Source of the DNA: Candidatus Saccharimonadota bacterium
GTDB taxonomy: Bacteria > Patescibacteriota > Saccharimonadia > Saccharimonadales > Saccharimonadaceae
Direction: 5' to 3'
Length of the DNA: 59,297 nucleotides
Assembly (NCBI GenBank): GCA_017556795.1
Contig: JAFYLZ010000002.1
Span: 1 to 59,297 of the forward strand
The first letter of the stretch is position 1; every line of letters starts with the position of its first letter. A program made the position numbers and the translations under genes. Positions 23,465 through 33,200 of the stretch are shown here, piece by piece. A model generated the notes under the pieces. It was given only the letters and a program-made list of their open reading frames with translations, was not told the DNA's origin and ran no database searches.

Positions 23465-24355
23465 TTAGCCGAAAATGCCACGTTTTTTGGCTTTTCTGAA
23501 CTCTTCGAGGATTTCTTTTTGCTTTTTCGAAAGATTTTTCGGGGTTTCAACGATGATCGTGACGATGTGTGGACCACGGTCGCCGTCGGCGCGGAATGGG
23601 ACGCCGTGGCCAGAAAGCTTAAATGGAGTACCGGATTGGGTGCCAGCTGGGACTTTCATGATGACTTTGCCGTCGACAGTTTCAACTTCGACTTCGCAAC
23701 CAAGCGCTGCGTCGACCATGCTGATTTTTTCTTCGGAAAGAATGATGTTCCCTTCGCGAGTCAAGGTCTTGTGTGGTTTGACATGAATACGAACATAAAG
23801 ATCGCCTGGTTCGCCGCCCTGTGGAGCTGGGCCGCCTTTGCCGCGCAAACGAATCGACATGCCGTCGTCGATGCCGGCTGGAATTTTGATTTTAAGATCT
23901 GAGCCATTGTAGTCTACCGTCGCAGTTGTACCAAAAATTGCTTCTTCGAAACTAATTTGAACGTTGACCTGATAGTCGTCGCCGCGGCGTGGACGACGGG
24001 AGCCGAACGGGCTGCCGCCACCGAAGATGTTATTGAGAATATCTTCGAAACCACCACCAAAATCAAAGTTGAAGGATTGACCACCGGCGCCGCCGAACGG
24101 GTTTCCACCACCGAACGGATTACCGGCACCGTTCACGCCAGCGTGACCGAACTGGTCGTAGCGAGCACGTTTTTGCTTGTCGCTTAGGACGTCGTGCGCC
24201 TCGTTAATCTCTTTAAACTTAGCCTCGGCTTCTTTATCGCCAGGATTTTTGTCGGGATGATATTTAACCGCTAATTTGCGGTAGGCTTTTTTGATTTCGT
24301 CATCAGATGCGTTTTTGGAAACGCCAAGTATTTCGTAATAGTCACGTTTTGCCAT
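23465..24355 (-). CDS. DnaJ-like co-chaperone without zinc finger (CbpA type)
   Basis: 296 residues. J domain in 1-68 with the HPD motif ([10 protein letters not shown]), a Gly/Phe-rich region (about 73-120, repeats of NPFGGG), then two C-terminal substrate domains: [37 protein letters not shown] and [20 protein letters not shown]. The CXXCXGXG zinc modules of true DnaJ are missing, so this is a CbpA/DnaJB type. It stimulates DnaK. TATAAT ends 7 nt before the ATG. No CIRCE element is visible here, unlike groESL. Confidence 0.92.
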   Translation of the reverse strand: MAKRDYYEILGVSKNASDDEIKKAYRKLAVKYHPDKNPGDKEAEAKFKEINEAHDVLSDKQKRARYDQFGHAGVNGAGNPFGGGNPFGGAGGQSFNFDFGGGFEDILNNIFGGGSPFGSRRPRRGDDYQVNVQISFEEAIFGTTATVDYNGSDLKIKIPAGIDDGMSIRLRGKGGPAPQGGEPGDLYVRIHVKPHKTLTREGNIILSEEKISMVDAALGCEVEVETVDGKVIMKVPAGTQSGTPFKLSGHGVPFRADGDRGPHIVTIIVETPKNLSKKQKEILEEFRKAKKRGIFG

Positions 24356-24362
24356 ACAAAAT

Positions 24363-24368
24363 ATTATA
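24363..24368 (-). promoter_or_regulatory. -10 box (leaderless dnaJ-like gene)
   Basis: TATAAT on the minus strand, 7 nt before the ATG at 24355. No TG extension. Confidence 0.45.
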
Positions 24369-24402
24369 CGCTTTTAGCAGTCTAAAAGCAAGAGTGCCAG
24401 AA

Positions 24403-25059
24403 TTAGAAAGCTTGTCCCCAGCCAGTGTCTTTACTATAGTCGTGGTAATTGATAGTGTAATTGTCTGGATTGAAACCGGCTTCACGAATTTTATCTAATG
24501 CGTTATCTTGATTGCCGCCAGTGTAGTCGGAAATTTCAATCGTGAATGCGGAATAGTCGTCGTTGATTTTTGCAGTGATTTCGTATTTGGTGTGGGACGT
24601 ATAGTTTTTCGAATAATATTCTACGGTAATTGGGAGTTTATTGAGAATTGGGTTTTTGTCGTAAAGCGCGTTGGTTCTCTCTTGAGATTGAGACTCCACA
24701 ACAAACCATCTGATCCCATCATCTTCTGGATGAGTCTCATACCAATCCTCACCTCCATCGTTTTGAATTAGATAAGTTTCTACGCGAGCCATCTCGTTGG
24801 CGCGGGCGATGAATTCAATTTCTTGAGTAGTAAATCCCTCTTTAGAGATGATGGCCTTATGTTTACCATCTCGTATTTCGTAACTGCCATTTTCGTAGGT
24901 TTTGCCGTCAATTTCGATTTTGGACGAAGCTGGGGCAACCATGATACGAAGTTCTACTGGCGTGCCGATAATTTTTTTGATGATTACAACAGTCAAAAGG
25001 ATAACAACTACCGCAACGGCTGCTATTATGATGAGTTTTTTTCTTTTTTGATCGATCAT
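24403..25059 (-). CDS. Membrane-anchored PEGA-like domain protein
   Basis: 218 residues. One membrane segment (about 8-27), then a PEGA-like beta repeat: LRIMVAPASSKIEIDGKTYENG...HKAIISKEGF (about 37-77). The remaining about 140 residues have no recognised domain and end DTGWGQAF. PEGA proteins are cell-surface beta-sandwiches. The ATG overlaps the stop of the upstream cell-wall hydrolase gene by 4 nt, so it is the last gene of the VirB4 operon and may be a structural part of the secretion machine (inference). Confidence 0.65.
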   Translation of the reverse strand: MIDQKRKKLIIIAAVAVVVILLTVVIIKKIIGTPVELRIMVAPASSKIEIDGKTYENGSYEIRDGKHKAIISKEGFTTQEIEFIARANEMARVETYLIQNDGGEDWYETHPEDDGIRWFVVESQSQERTNALYDKNPILNKLPITVEYYSKNYTSHTKYEITAKINDDYSAFTIEISDYTGGNQDNALDKIREAGFNPDNYTINYHDYSKDTGWGQAF

Positions 25060-26432
25060 TCTTTCTTCCCTATGATATAAGAGTCTTTCATATCATCTGT
25101 AATGAGCTTGTAGGTCTTCCAGCCAGATTTTTCTTGACCGTCGGTACGGTCTGAAGGGTTCAAAACGTAAAATTCATATTTGTCGTCATCGTTAGCGTTA
25201 GCGTTGACTACTCTTACATCGACGATGGCAATCTTGTGCTGCTGTTCCGTCCACCAGCCCGTGTTCTCGTCGATGACGAGGGCCTTGCCGGCATAGAGAT
25301 ATTTAGCCATATCGGTAGACGAAAGCTTCGAGCCGCCGTTTACTGCACTTAGCCCATAGTTAGCGGCAACTGTCGCCGGATCAAAACCGCCATTATAACC
25401 TAACTGAAGAGGGCTGACATCGGCGCCAAATCCGGTTAAAGTGATTGCCGTTGAGGTGGCAAAACAGCCACGTTTACCCATAGTTCCTTTGCTCACTTTG
25501 CCTTCTTTGTTTACGCCGTTAGCCTCTACGTTCGTCCAAAGAGGATCTTTTTGTTTGTAGTTACAATATGTGAGACCTGAGACTTCAGCGGTATATGGTG
25601 GATAGATGCTTGCCCAATCGCCGGCACAATCTTTGTCTTCACTAGGCAGACAGGCGCCAGTCAGGACTTTGTATCTTACGAAAGCACCGAATTCGTTCGT
25701 AAGGGCGGTTTCATCATATACGCCATCTCCTACAAAACGACCTGGCCAATAGTCGCTCATTTTGTCGCTGTTTGGGTCACGTTGAGCGTCGTAACGATTC
25801 ATAACGTAGGCTGAGCCTTCACCATTATTGGCTTCTGCGTCTGAAAAGCCCATGTTTTTAGCTTTCTCGATATAGACATTCGCCATGCCATTATATGAGA
25901 AGAAGAACTTCTTCACACCGTCGTCGGTGCTGCCGTCTGAGCCAATAGCGTCAAGCTTTCCTTTGATGACGCTTGCAGCAATATCGGTTTGGCGCGCAAA
26001 TTCTTCGTCAGAAATTGGTCCTGGCGGCGAAAACTTGTTGTCGTTAGTTCCACCGTCGGTGTATGAATATAGCTGATATGCGCCTTGGAGGTTGTCTGGG
26101 TTGTCTCTTGCGAGGCCGTGCTCAAGCCTATGAACGACAGCTAGAATTTCCCATCTAAAACCATACTTGTTAGCGGCTTCGACGTAATATTTTTTGTTGG
26201 CGGTGACCGCGTCAAGCTCGGCATCAGACCAAACTTGGTCGCCGGCATAGTTTACGTTCTGACAAATGCTCACATCTTCACCGACACCATCTTCTGGGTT
26301 GTAGAATAAAATATTGTTCTCCGCATAGCGACGAATAGTAGCGCGATCAATTGCGTTGACCGTCAACGGCAAACCTAGTGATGAGGCCAAGATGAGCGTG
26401 ATGGCGGCAAAGCTTTTGAGGCGTTGTTTCAT
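25056..26432 (-). CDS. Secreted lysozyme-like (VirB1-type) plus C39-like peptidase
   Basis: 458 residues with a signal peptide ending near VNA (25-27). Residues about 80-215 look like a lysozyme-like transglycosylase: YYVEAANKYGFRWEILAVVHRLE with E104 as candidate acid, then the GAYQLYSY segment. Residues about 288-450 look like a C39-family peptidase: YCNYKQKDPLW, GTMGKRGCFATSTAITLTGFG with candidate nucleophile C323, H399 in QHKIAIVD and N425 in LNPSDR. Such a protein could cut both glycan and peptide to let the secretion apparatus through the wall. It starts 4 nt after the VirB4 stop. Confidence 0.7.
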   Translation of the reverse strand: MKQRLKSFAAITLILASSLGLPLTVNAIDRATIRRYAENNILFYNPEDGVGEDVSICQNVNYAGDQVWSDAELDAVTANKKYYVEAANKYGFRWEILAVVHRLEHGLARDNPDNLQGAYQLYSYTDGGTNDNKFSPPGPISDEEFARQTDIAASVIKGKLDAIGSDGSTDDGVKKFFFSYNGMANVYIEKAKNMGFSDAEANNGEGSAYVMNRYDAQRDPNSDKMSDYWPGRFVGDGVYDETALTNEFGAFVRYKVLTGACLPSEDKDCAGDWASIYPPYTAEVSGLTYCNYKQKDPLWTNVEANGVNKEGKVSKGTMGKRGCFATSTAITLTGFGADVSPLQLGYNGGFDPATVAANYGLSAVNGGSKLSSTDMAKYLYAGKALVIDENTGWWTEQQHKIAIVDVRVVNANANDDDKYEFYVLNPSDRTDGQEKSGWKTYKLITDDMKDSYIIGKKE

Positions 26433-26436
26433 ATGT

Positions 26437-28260
26437 TTATCCTACTTTCTTATCCGGAGTGGTGGTAATTAATGCTTCTTCGGTCTCGGAAGCGATAATC
26501 TGAATATGAACGTGGTTCTGGCCAGCAAAGAAGAGACCCTGGCCGACTGGGAAGTTGGCGAGACGGCGTTTTTCTTCTTCGGTAAGCTTGAACACATCAG
26601 CAAGTACGTCAACGGCAGCTGGAGATTGTTTGAGGAATAGCTGCATCGAAGAGTTGGCAACAATGGCGCGGCCAAGCTTGCTGCTCATGAAGTCTTCCAC
26701 GTCTTGGGTGATGGTGGTAAGGCCAAGATAATATTTACGAGCGCGCTTAGCGAGGCTAAAGAGGAAGTTAGCGGAATCTTCGAATTGCATCAATTGCCAT
26801 GCCTCATCCACGATGAGGAGACGTTTCTTTTTCTCGGCGCGAACGATATTCCAAATGTGCGAAAGCACGATGTACATTGCGACCGGGCGGAGTTCGTCTT
26901 CGAGGTCGCGAATATTGAACACGACCATTTGGTTATTAATATCAACGTTAGATTGCTGAGAGAAGATACCCGCAAAAGTACCGGTGGTATATTTGCGCAA
27001 GCGCTGAGCGAGTTGTGGACCGGTGCCACCCATGTGGAGCAAAGTGTCGTAAAGGTTGGCGATGGTTGGCGGAGTCGATTGGTGCGTGAGCGGATCAGAC
27101 GTGATGCCGACGCGAGCGTAGGTATCGATCAAAGCTTGGTCAAGATCGGCTTCTTCGGCAGCGCTGAGGGCTGGCACGACTTGGCCGGAAGCAGAAGTTT
27201 GGTTACCACCGAGCATCAAGCGGAGCAAACCGTGCAAAGTAACAAGGTTGGCACGCAAGGCGTCACTAGCTTCTTCGGAATCGACAACTTTTGGCAAATC
27301 GAATGGGTTAATGCGAATGTCTGAATTGAGCGACAAATTAATATATGAGCCGCCCACGGCATCGACGAGCTTTTGATACTCGTTTTCTGGGTCGATAATC
27401 AAAATTTCAGCACCAAGCATCATTGAACGCACGGCTTCGAGCTTAACCGAGAAGGATTTACCTGCACCAGACTTAGCAAACACCACCATGTTGGCGTTTT
27501 CGAGCGAGAAGCGGTCGAAAATCACGAGACCGTTGTTGTGCATGTTGATACCATAAAGAATACCTTTGTCCTGGGTTAAATCGGCAGACGTGAATGGGAA
27601 GCTAGTAGAAATAGCGCCCGTGTTCATATTGCGGCGAATTTGTAATTGGTCGACACACTGTGGGACAGTTGAGTTCATACCCTGCTCTTGTTGCGATGAG
27701 GCAACTTTAGAGAAGACCATTTGCTGGCCAAAAATCGTTTCGATTTTTTGCTGGATGAATTTAAGTTCTTCGAGCGATTCAGCCCAAAGCGTAACATAAA
27801 GGCCAAAACGGAAGAAGCGTTCTGCGCCAACTTGCAATTGGTCACGAAGTTCCTCGGCATCGTTAATGGCGGCCTCGAGTTCTGGATCACGGACCTTACC
27901 TTTTTCGGCGTTGATGTTAAGAGATGCTTCGAGCTGGGTAACTTTTTTACGCAAGTTCTTCATGACGACGGCAGATTCAACTGGATAAACGAACATCGAA
28001 ACGTCGATAACTTCATCCATATTAATAATTGGCGAAATCCAACCAGTGTAAAGCATGCGTGGATAGCCGTAAATATATAGCGTACGGCCGTATTTGGTGC
28101 CAAGACGGAAATAGCTGGAGTGAATTTCGATCGATGAAGGCGAAATCAAGTCACGAAGGGTGTTAGTGCCCTGTTCAAAGGCGGATTGAATTCTGGCTTC
28201 CTCGGCAGCTCTAGCCTGTGCGGCAAGCTCTTCCTGGGTAAGTTGTTTCTTTCTAGCCAT
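26437..28260 (-). CDS. VirB4/TraC-type conjugal transfer ATPase
   Basis: 607 residues. Walker A AKSGAGKS (262-269), followed by the ILIIDPENEYQKLVDAVGG motif typical of VirB4, and Walker B LLIVDEAWQLM (481-491), then ARKYYLGLTTITQDVEDF and SSMQLFLKQ, the usual C-terminal RecA-like motifs. VirB4 powers assembly of, and transport by, type IV secretion systems. The N-terminal 250 residues are a reduced VirB4 N-domain. It overlaps the TraC-like gene by 8 nt. No VirD4 coupling ATPase is present. Confidence 0.92.
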   Translation of the reverse strand: MARKKQLTQEELAAQARAAEEARIQSAFEQGTNTLRDLISPSSIEIHSSYFRLGTKYGRTLYIYGYPRMLYTGWISPIINMDEVIDVSMFVYPVESAVVMKNLRKKVTQLEASLNINAEKGKVRDPELEAAINDAEELRDQLQVGAERFFRFGLYVTLWAESLEELKFIQQKIETIFGQQMVFSKVASSQQEQGMNSTVPQCVDQLQIRRNMNTGAISTSFPFTSADLTQDKGILYGINMHNNGLVIFDRFSLENANMVVFAKSGAGKSFSVKLEAVRSMMLGAEILIIDPENEYQKLVDAVGGSYINLSLNSDIRINPFDLPKVVDSEEASDALRANLVTLHGLLRLMLGGNQTSASGQVVPALSAAEEADLDQALIDTYARVGITSDPLTHQSTPPTIANLYDTLLHMGGTGPQLAQRLRKYTTGTFAGIFSQQSNVDINNQMVVFNIRDLEDELRPVAMYIVLSHIWNIVRAEKKKRLLIVDEAWQLMQFEDSANFLFSLAKRARKYYLGLTTITQDVEDFMSSKLGRAIVANSSMQLFLKQSPAAVDVLADVFKLTEEEKRRLANFPVGQGLFFAGQNHVHIQIIASETEEALITTTPDKKVG

Positions 28261-29209
28261 TTTTCTTTCCTCCTCCTTTCACGTATGTAGTTGCAACGTT
28301 CGAAAAATCTACCAACGGTTCGTTGATTGCTGTGTCTGGGTTGTTGAAGTTGTAATAGAGCTCGCCCAGTTCCTTGGTGTTAAGACGAACGGATTGAATA
28401 CCAATTTGGAAGAGGCCAGAGATAACGGAGTCGACGCGGTCTTTGAGCTCGGAAACGGCTTTTTCGTAAGTAGCGCGGTCGATGCGGGTGACGGTTTGGG
28501 TCTTGGACCTAGAGAATGCTTTAAAGAAGTTCTTGGTTTGATCAAAGAATTTTTCGGCCGTCAGCGAAGAAGAATATGGAACGACGATAAAGAATGATTT
28601 GTCCATAATGTTGGCTTCTTGGGCGAGGACGTCGATGAAGTTAATATAATCGTCCATCAAGATGCCGAGCAACATATTGTCGGTATCACGGCGAATGGTG
28701 CTGAGCTTACTAATATATGGTGCGATATCAACGCGCTGAGAACGAACAAGAATTTGAATATCGAATTTGAGGGAGTTGAGAAAGTTTTGATAAGAATACT
28801 CGACGCCTTCGCGCTCGGTGTCGGACATCAAATCGAAGTTAATGGATTTACAAGCGATGACGGCGCGGAAGGAACCGTCTTTCATGATAACCATATCATC
28901 ACGAATTTCAGAGATTAAAAGGGTCGATTGAGTGGAAGTAGGGACCTCGGCGTTTGGCGAAACTGGTGCGGCCTTTTTGGCATCAAGAGCAGTGGCACCG
29001 AGGTTGGCCATGTTTGGATTAGCCTGAGCTGCTCCCGGCTGAGCAAATGGGTTCTGAGCTGGTTGCTGCATTGGTTGTTGCATCATTGGCTGCATAGGCT
29101 GTTGTTGCATCGGCATCGGTTGACCTTGCATTGGTTGCATTGGCTGACCTGGCATTGCGACTTGTGGTTGGCCTTGCGGCGCTCCTGGTATTTGGTATTG
29201 TGGATCCAT
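28253..29209 (-). CDS. TraC-like VirB4 partner protein
   Basis: 318 residues. Residues 1-60 are a Pro/Gln/Met repeat (PMQPMQGQPMPMQQQPMQPM and more), probably disordered. Residues about 90-300 resemble the N-terminal domain of TraC/VirB4: LLISEIRDDMVIMKDGSFRAVI, EREGVEYSYQNFLNSLKF, LVRSQRVDIAPY, FFIVVPYSSS and FQIGIQSVRLNTKELGELYY. No Walker motifs. It appears to be a separate VirB4 N-domain next to the ATPase, a split arrangement found in Patescibacteria. It lies 6 nt after the PrgI gene. Confidence 0.75.
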   Translation of the reverse strand: MDPQYQIPGAPQGQPQVAMPGQPMQPMQGQPMPMQQQPMQPMMQQPMQQPAQNPFAQPGAAQANPNMANLGATALDAKKAAPVSPNAEVPTSTQSTLLISEIRDDMVIMKDGSFRAVIACKSINFDLMSDTEREGVEYSYQNFLNSLKFDIQILVRSQRVDIAPYISKLSTIRRDTDNMLLGILMDDYINFIDVLAQEANIMDKSFFIVVPYSSSLTAEKFFDQTKNFFKAFSRSKTQTVTRIDRATYEKAVSELKDRVDSVISGLFQIGIQSVRLNTKELGELYYNFNNPDTAINEPLVDFSNVATTYVKGGGKKNG

Positions 29210-29215
29210 AGTTGT

Positions 29216-30193
29216 TTAATGTAGCGAAATAAACACTTCGCCGTCTCCCTTCCCTTTTAATCTTTTAGCTTCTTGCGCGATAGTTGATACGGTAAAATCT
29301 TGATTACTTGCTAGGTTAATTATATCTTGTTTTTGCGGTTTCGGCGCAATATTCTTAATGCTAACCGCGGCCTTCGGCTCTTCTTTTCTAAGCATTGACG
29401 GATCTGGCAAAACCACGACTGACGAGTTGTAGTTTGGGGTTTCGAGAGCCGGGTTCGGAGCTGGCTGCTGGACTGGGGCTGGCTGACCAGGTGCGGTAGG
29501 CACGCTTGGCGCAGCATCGCGAGCTGGATTGTAGGCTTGAGGCGCCACAGTATTATAGTGACGACTAATAGTTGGGGCTTGTTGAGGCTGGAGTGGCGCT
29601 TCGTTGGCAGCAATTGCCTTGCGCATATTTTCCATAACCTCGGCATGGCGAGAACTCTTATCTTTTTCAAGTGCGGCATCGATATTGCGATACTGGCTGC
29701 TATCTTCAAAGATATCAGCGACTGCATCGGCCTCGGCGGCCAAATCATCACGCATCGGGCTGGCGCCTATACTACCAATAGCACGACCTTCCGTATCGAC
29801 GATGTTGGCGAGGAATGACAAGCGGTGGGTAGCCTCTTCGCCAGAAATATCCCTAGTGCGAACCTTTTCCTGAACCTTTGGCGCAGTAATAGTAATGGTG
29901 GATTCTGGCTGTCCAGAAGTCCAAGTCCTTTTGCGTGGTTTAAGATAATACGAAACTAAAGCAGCTAAATAAGTCTCCATTGGCTGGTCTTTTTTGAGTG
30001 GCAGAGAAATCGCCAAAAGCAAAATGATGATTGGCACAGGAATGATGGCCAAAAGTGGGTAGATTTGAAAAAGACCCACAGCTAATGCAATTAGTGCAGC
30101 TGCGATCAAAAGATAGACGAATTGCCTGAACGTGAATGGTCCAAGTAACTTATCGTCTGCCTCAACGTCTTGAGGGACTTTATATTGCGCCAT
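29216..30193 (-). CDS. PrgI/VirB3-like membrane protein with long C-terminal tail
   Basis: 325 residues. The N-terminal 90 residues are a PrgI domain: YKVPQDVEADDKLLGPFTFRQ, two membrane segments (about 27-66), and KPRKRTW. PrgI is the VirB3 equivalent of Gram-positive type IV secretion. The remaining 235 residues are a cytoplasmic, Pro/Ala-rich tail with a conserved-looking end, DIINLASNQDFTVSTIAQEA followed by GDGEVFISLH. TGCTATAAT ends 8 nt before the ATG, and a terminator lies just upstream, so this operon (PrgI, TraC-like, VirB4, hydrolase, PEGA) is transcribed apart from virB6. Confidence 0.82.
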   Translation of the reverse strand: MAQYKVPQDVEADDKLLGPFTFRQFVYLLIAAALIALAVGLFQIYPLLAIIPVPIIILLLAISLPLKKDQPMETYLAALVSYYLKPRKRTWTSGQPESTITITAPKVQEKVRTRDISGEEATHRLSFLANIVDTEGRAIGSIGASPMRDDLAAEADAVADIFEDSSQYRNIDAALEKDKSSRHAEVMENMRKAIAANEAPLQPQQAPTISRHYNTVAPQAYNPARDAAPSVPTAPGQPAPVQQPAPNPALETPNYNSSVVVLPDPSMLRKEEPKAAVSIKNIAPKPQKQDIINLASNQDFTVSTIAQEAKRLKGKGDGEVFISLH

Positions 30194-30201
30194 ATATAAT
30201 T

Positions 30202-30210
30202 ATTATAGCA
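30202..30210 (-). promoter_or_regulatory. Extended -10 box of the PrgI-VirB4 operon
   Basis: TGCTATAAT on the minus strand ends 8 nt before the ATG at 30193, giving a leader of 0-2 nt. Confidence 0.55.
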
Positions 30211-30220
30211 TAAGCCTATC

Positions 30221-30250
30221 AAAAAACCACCAAGTTAATGGTGGTTTTTT
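30221..30250. terminator. Terminator after virB6-like gene
   Basis: AAAAAACCACCA / TGGTGGTTTTTT, a 12-bp perfect stem with a 6-nt loop directly after the virB6-like stop codon. It separates that gene from the PrgI operon. Confidence 0.88.
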
Positions 30251-30251
30251 G

Positions 30252-33200
30252 TTACTCTTGCAAGCGATTCTTGACGTCGTTATACATTTCCGAAATATGC
30301 TGGTTGCCCGGACGAATATCCTGAGCAATAGCCTGTCTAGTTTCGTCTGGCAATTCACCACAGCCGCTGATTGCGCCCATCACCCTATCGTAGAATTCCT
30401 GCCTGTTGGCGGCGTTATCTTCGGCACCAACGTAATCTTTTTGGATCCTATCGATGTCTCGCTCCAATTCCTTGATAGCTAGATCGTCAGTGATTGGCTC
30501 TGGCTCATCATATGATGGTGCGTCGTCTTCTTCTTCGTCATCTAGCGGACGCTCATCATTAGCGTTCTTAGCATTCTTGGCATCTTTAGGGTGGGTCTTA
30601 TTCCAGACCTCAGTCTGCTTCTGAATATTGTTAAGATCGAGATATTCGGTAAGACCAGTCTTGGAGTCTGGTAGGTTACCTTTACGAGCGTTGAGGAACA
30701 AGCTGTTCTCGACGCCTCTTTGGAGGTGAGATTTAAACAATTCGCTAGAGCGCTTAAGAATCTTATCCTTATACTTATCTGAGTTGCGGATACCCTTTCT
30801 CCACTCCTCATTATTGAGGGTAGCTGCGAGCCACTTCTCTTCGCTGTCGTATTTGTCGCGGTTATTGTCGCGTTCTGTTGCAGCTTCGTCTTTATAAATA
30901 CCAAGCTCTTCTGCGGCACGATCATTATAGTGGTCTTTGATTTCCACAAACATATCAGACTTAGATTTAGCAATCTGGCTATAAACCTGAGCGAAGATAA
31001 AGTCGTCGACGCGCTTGCTCTGGTATGCGGCGAGCTTTTCTTTTTGGGCTTTTCTCTTGTCTGGGTCGTCAGACAACTGCGAGTCGGCAATTTCTGGCTT
31101 GGTAATGAATTTAGCGAGAGCAGCAATCTGCTCGCTACCAGATAGGTACGAGAACTGGTCGCTAACGATGTTTGGAAGAATCGAGTTGAAGACGTTTGCC
31201 GATTTCTTGATAAACTTGTCCACATCGATTTTCTGTTTTCTCTCGTCGGTTTCTTCTGGGTTCAAAACACAAGATTGCTTAATAGTATCTTGCAATACCT
31301 TAAAGGCTTCGCGTTCAGCGCCGGCGAAGGAGGTACCAAGAAGCAACTTTTCAATACCGCGTTTTGGCTTGCGAATTTCGCCAATATGTTTCACTTTATT
31401 CTCATCAACATACTCGCCATCAATATATTCACCGTCAACATACTCTTTTAGATCAATGGATTGTTTGTGGCGGCGAGTTTCTTCCTTGGCACCAGGCTTA
31501 AGGTCGTCGTACATATGGGCCGTTTCAAGGTTAATATATTTACCAAAGCGGCGAAGGGTCGAGTCCCTATCCTTGACCTCGAACATGAGGAAGCCTGCCA
31601 AGGCTTGGCTAGCGTGAGTACCAAGTTTAAGCTTTTCGTCTTTACAAAGATCATTAATAACTTCCTGGATGATTGACGTGTCACCACGGTTATTGAAGAT
31701 CCTGAGACCACCAATAATGGCGTCGATGTTTTCGCTCGAATCATCAGACTTAGCAAGCTGTTTGACACGTTTCTTCACATAGTTGGTAGGAGGAACAAGA
31801 TCCGTGTATTTCTCGAATTTACCCTTCATGATGTTCTGTTGCGAGGCGAGGACGCTTGCGGCATCAGCAGCAATGTACTGGGTAGCAAATTCTTTGTTCT
31901 TGTTGTACTTCATAACTTGCTGCATTTGTGCATAGCGGCCGACTGCAGCAACTTTGTCTTTTTCGTCTATAGCAATTGGCAAATACCCATCATCGCCAGC
32001 ATTGACTTTATTGATGTGTGTAGCAATAGCATTTTCGAAGCGTTTATGGCGAGAAGTAGCGTTGTCATATTCAATAATCTCAGAGCGAGCAGTTTCCATA
32101 GCGAGAACATCTGATGCCTCAATAATCTTATTATCGAGAGCATCGTAGCGCTTTCTCGTCCTGGTGCCATCTTTGGCCAACATACCAATACCCTCTTCAA
32201 AGGTGTTCTTGTGCCTGAGGATATCAGTTTGATAACCCTGGTTGAGAATTTGGGCCTTGTAAGCTCTGACGCCCTTATTAGTAAGGTGGCCATTCTTCTT
32301 GTAGTGGCTGCTAGCATGATAAGCTTCGCCCCTAGCGGAGGCCGTTGACATATTCTCTTTAGTCTCGAGTTCGCGAGCAATCTTGCGATCAGAAAGATAC
32401 TTCATCACGTACCTTGATGGGAGGTAACTTCTGCTAGATGCAAGGTGTTTAGCGTAGCTGTTCTGCTTGTGGGATTCGGCCCAAGCGCGGTTGGCAGCCA
32501 ATGGTTTGGCGGCGAGACCACGGATAGTATTGTTGACGTTGCTAAGGAAGGTGCCGGACATCTTCATGAGAGACCAACAAGCAAACAATGGGAATACTTG
32601 GACAGCGAGACCAAGAATCACCATAAACATACTGCCGTTGCTGAGACCGCTGACAATGATTGCCCAACCGGCAACGTTGGCTGCGCCGAACAACAGGCTG
32701 AACATTGGATAGAATACCAACATCTTCGTAAAGAGGTTTTTCCACTTCTTGAAGAGATTTTCGGTATTTGGAAGCATGTAACAAACTAGCGCCAATGGCG
32801 AAATCATCACGAGAAGAATCACGACTGCTTGACGAATAGCGATAGTAATAAGACCAGAGACGATAGCGATAAGACCGCCGATAATGGCCGGGATCATCAT
32901 GAATAGCGCGCCGGCTTCGAAAGCGGCAAAGCTACCAACGAGACCAATACTAGCACCACCGAGTGCGGCGTATGCAGCATCGGAGAATGAGAGTTGGCTT
33001 GAAACAACAACATCGCCAAGTTGGATTGGGATATTTTCGAAGAGGCCACGGAGGCTGGCGCCGACAATATTGGACACGTCAACAGCGAGAGCACAGATAT
33101 GGAAGCTGAGGTTGACCAAGACAATAGCTACGATGAGTTTCGGCAAGACCTTCTTAATACCGTAGTTTGAAATACCGACTCCGGTAATCTGCGAATAGAT

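Noticed and set aside
28990-29209. Repeat of Pro/Gln/Met codons considered as a DNA repeat array
   Set aside because: The repeats are in frame, irregular and fit a disordered protein N-terminus; no CRISPR-like spacing or unique spacers.
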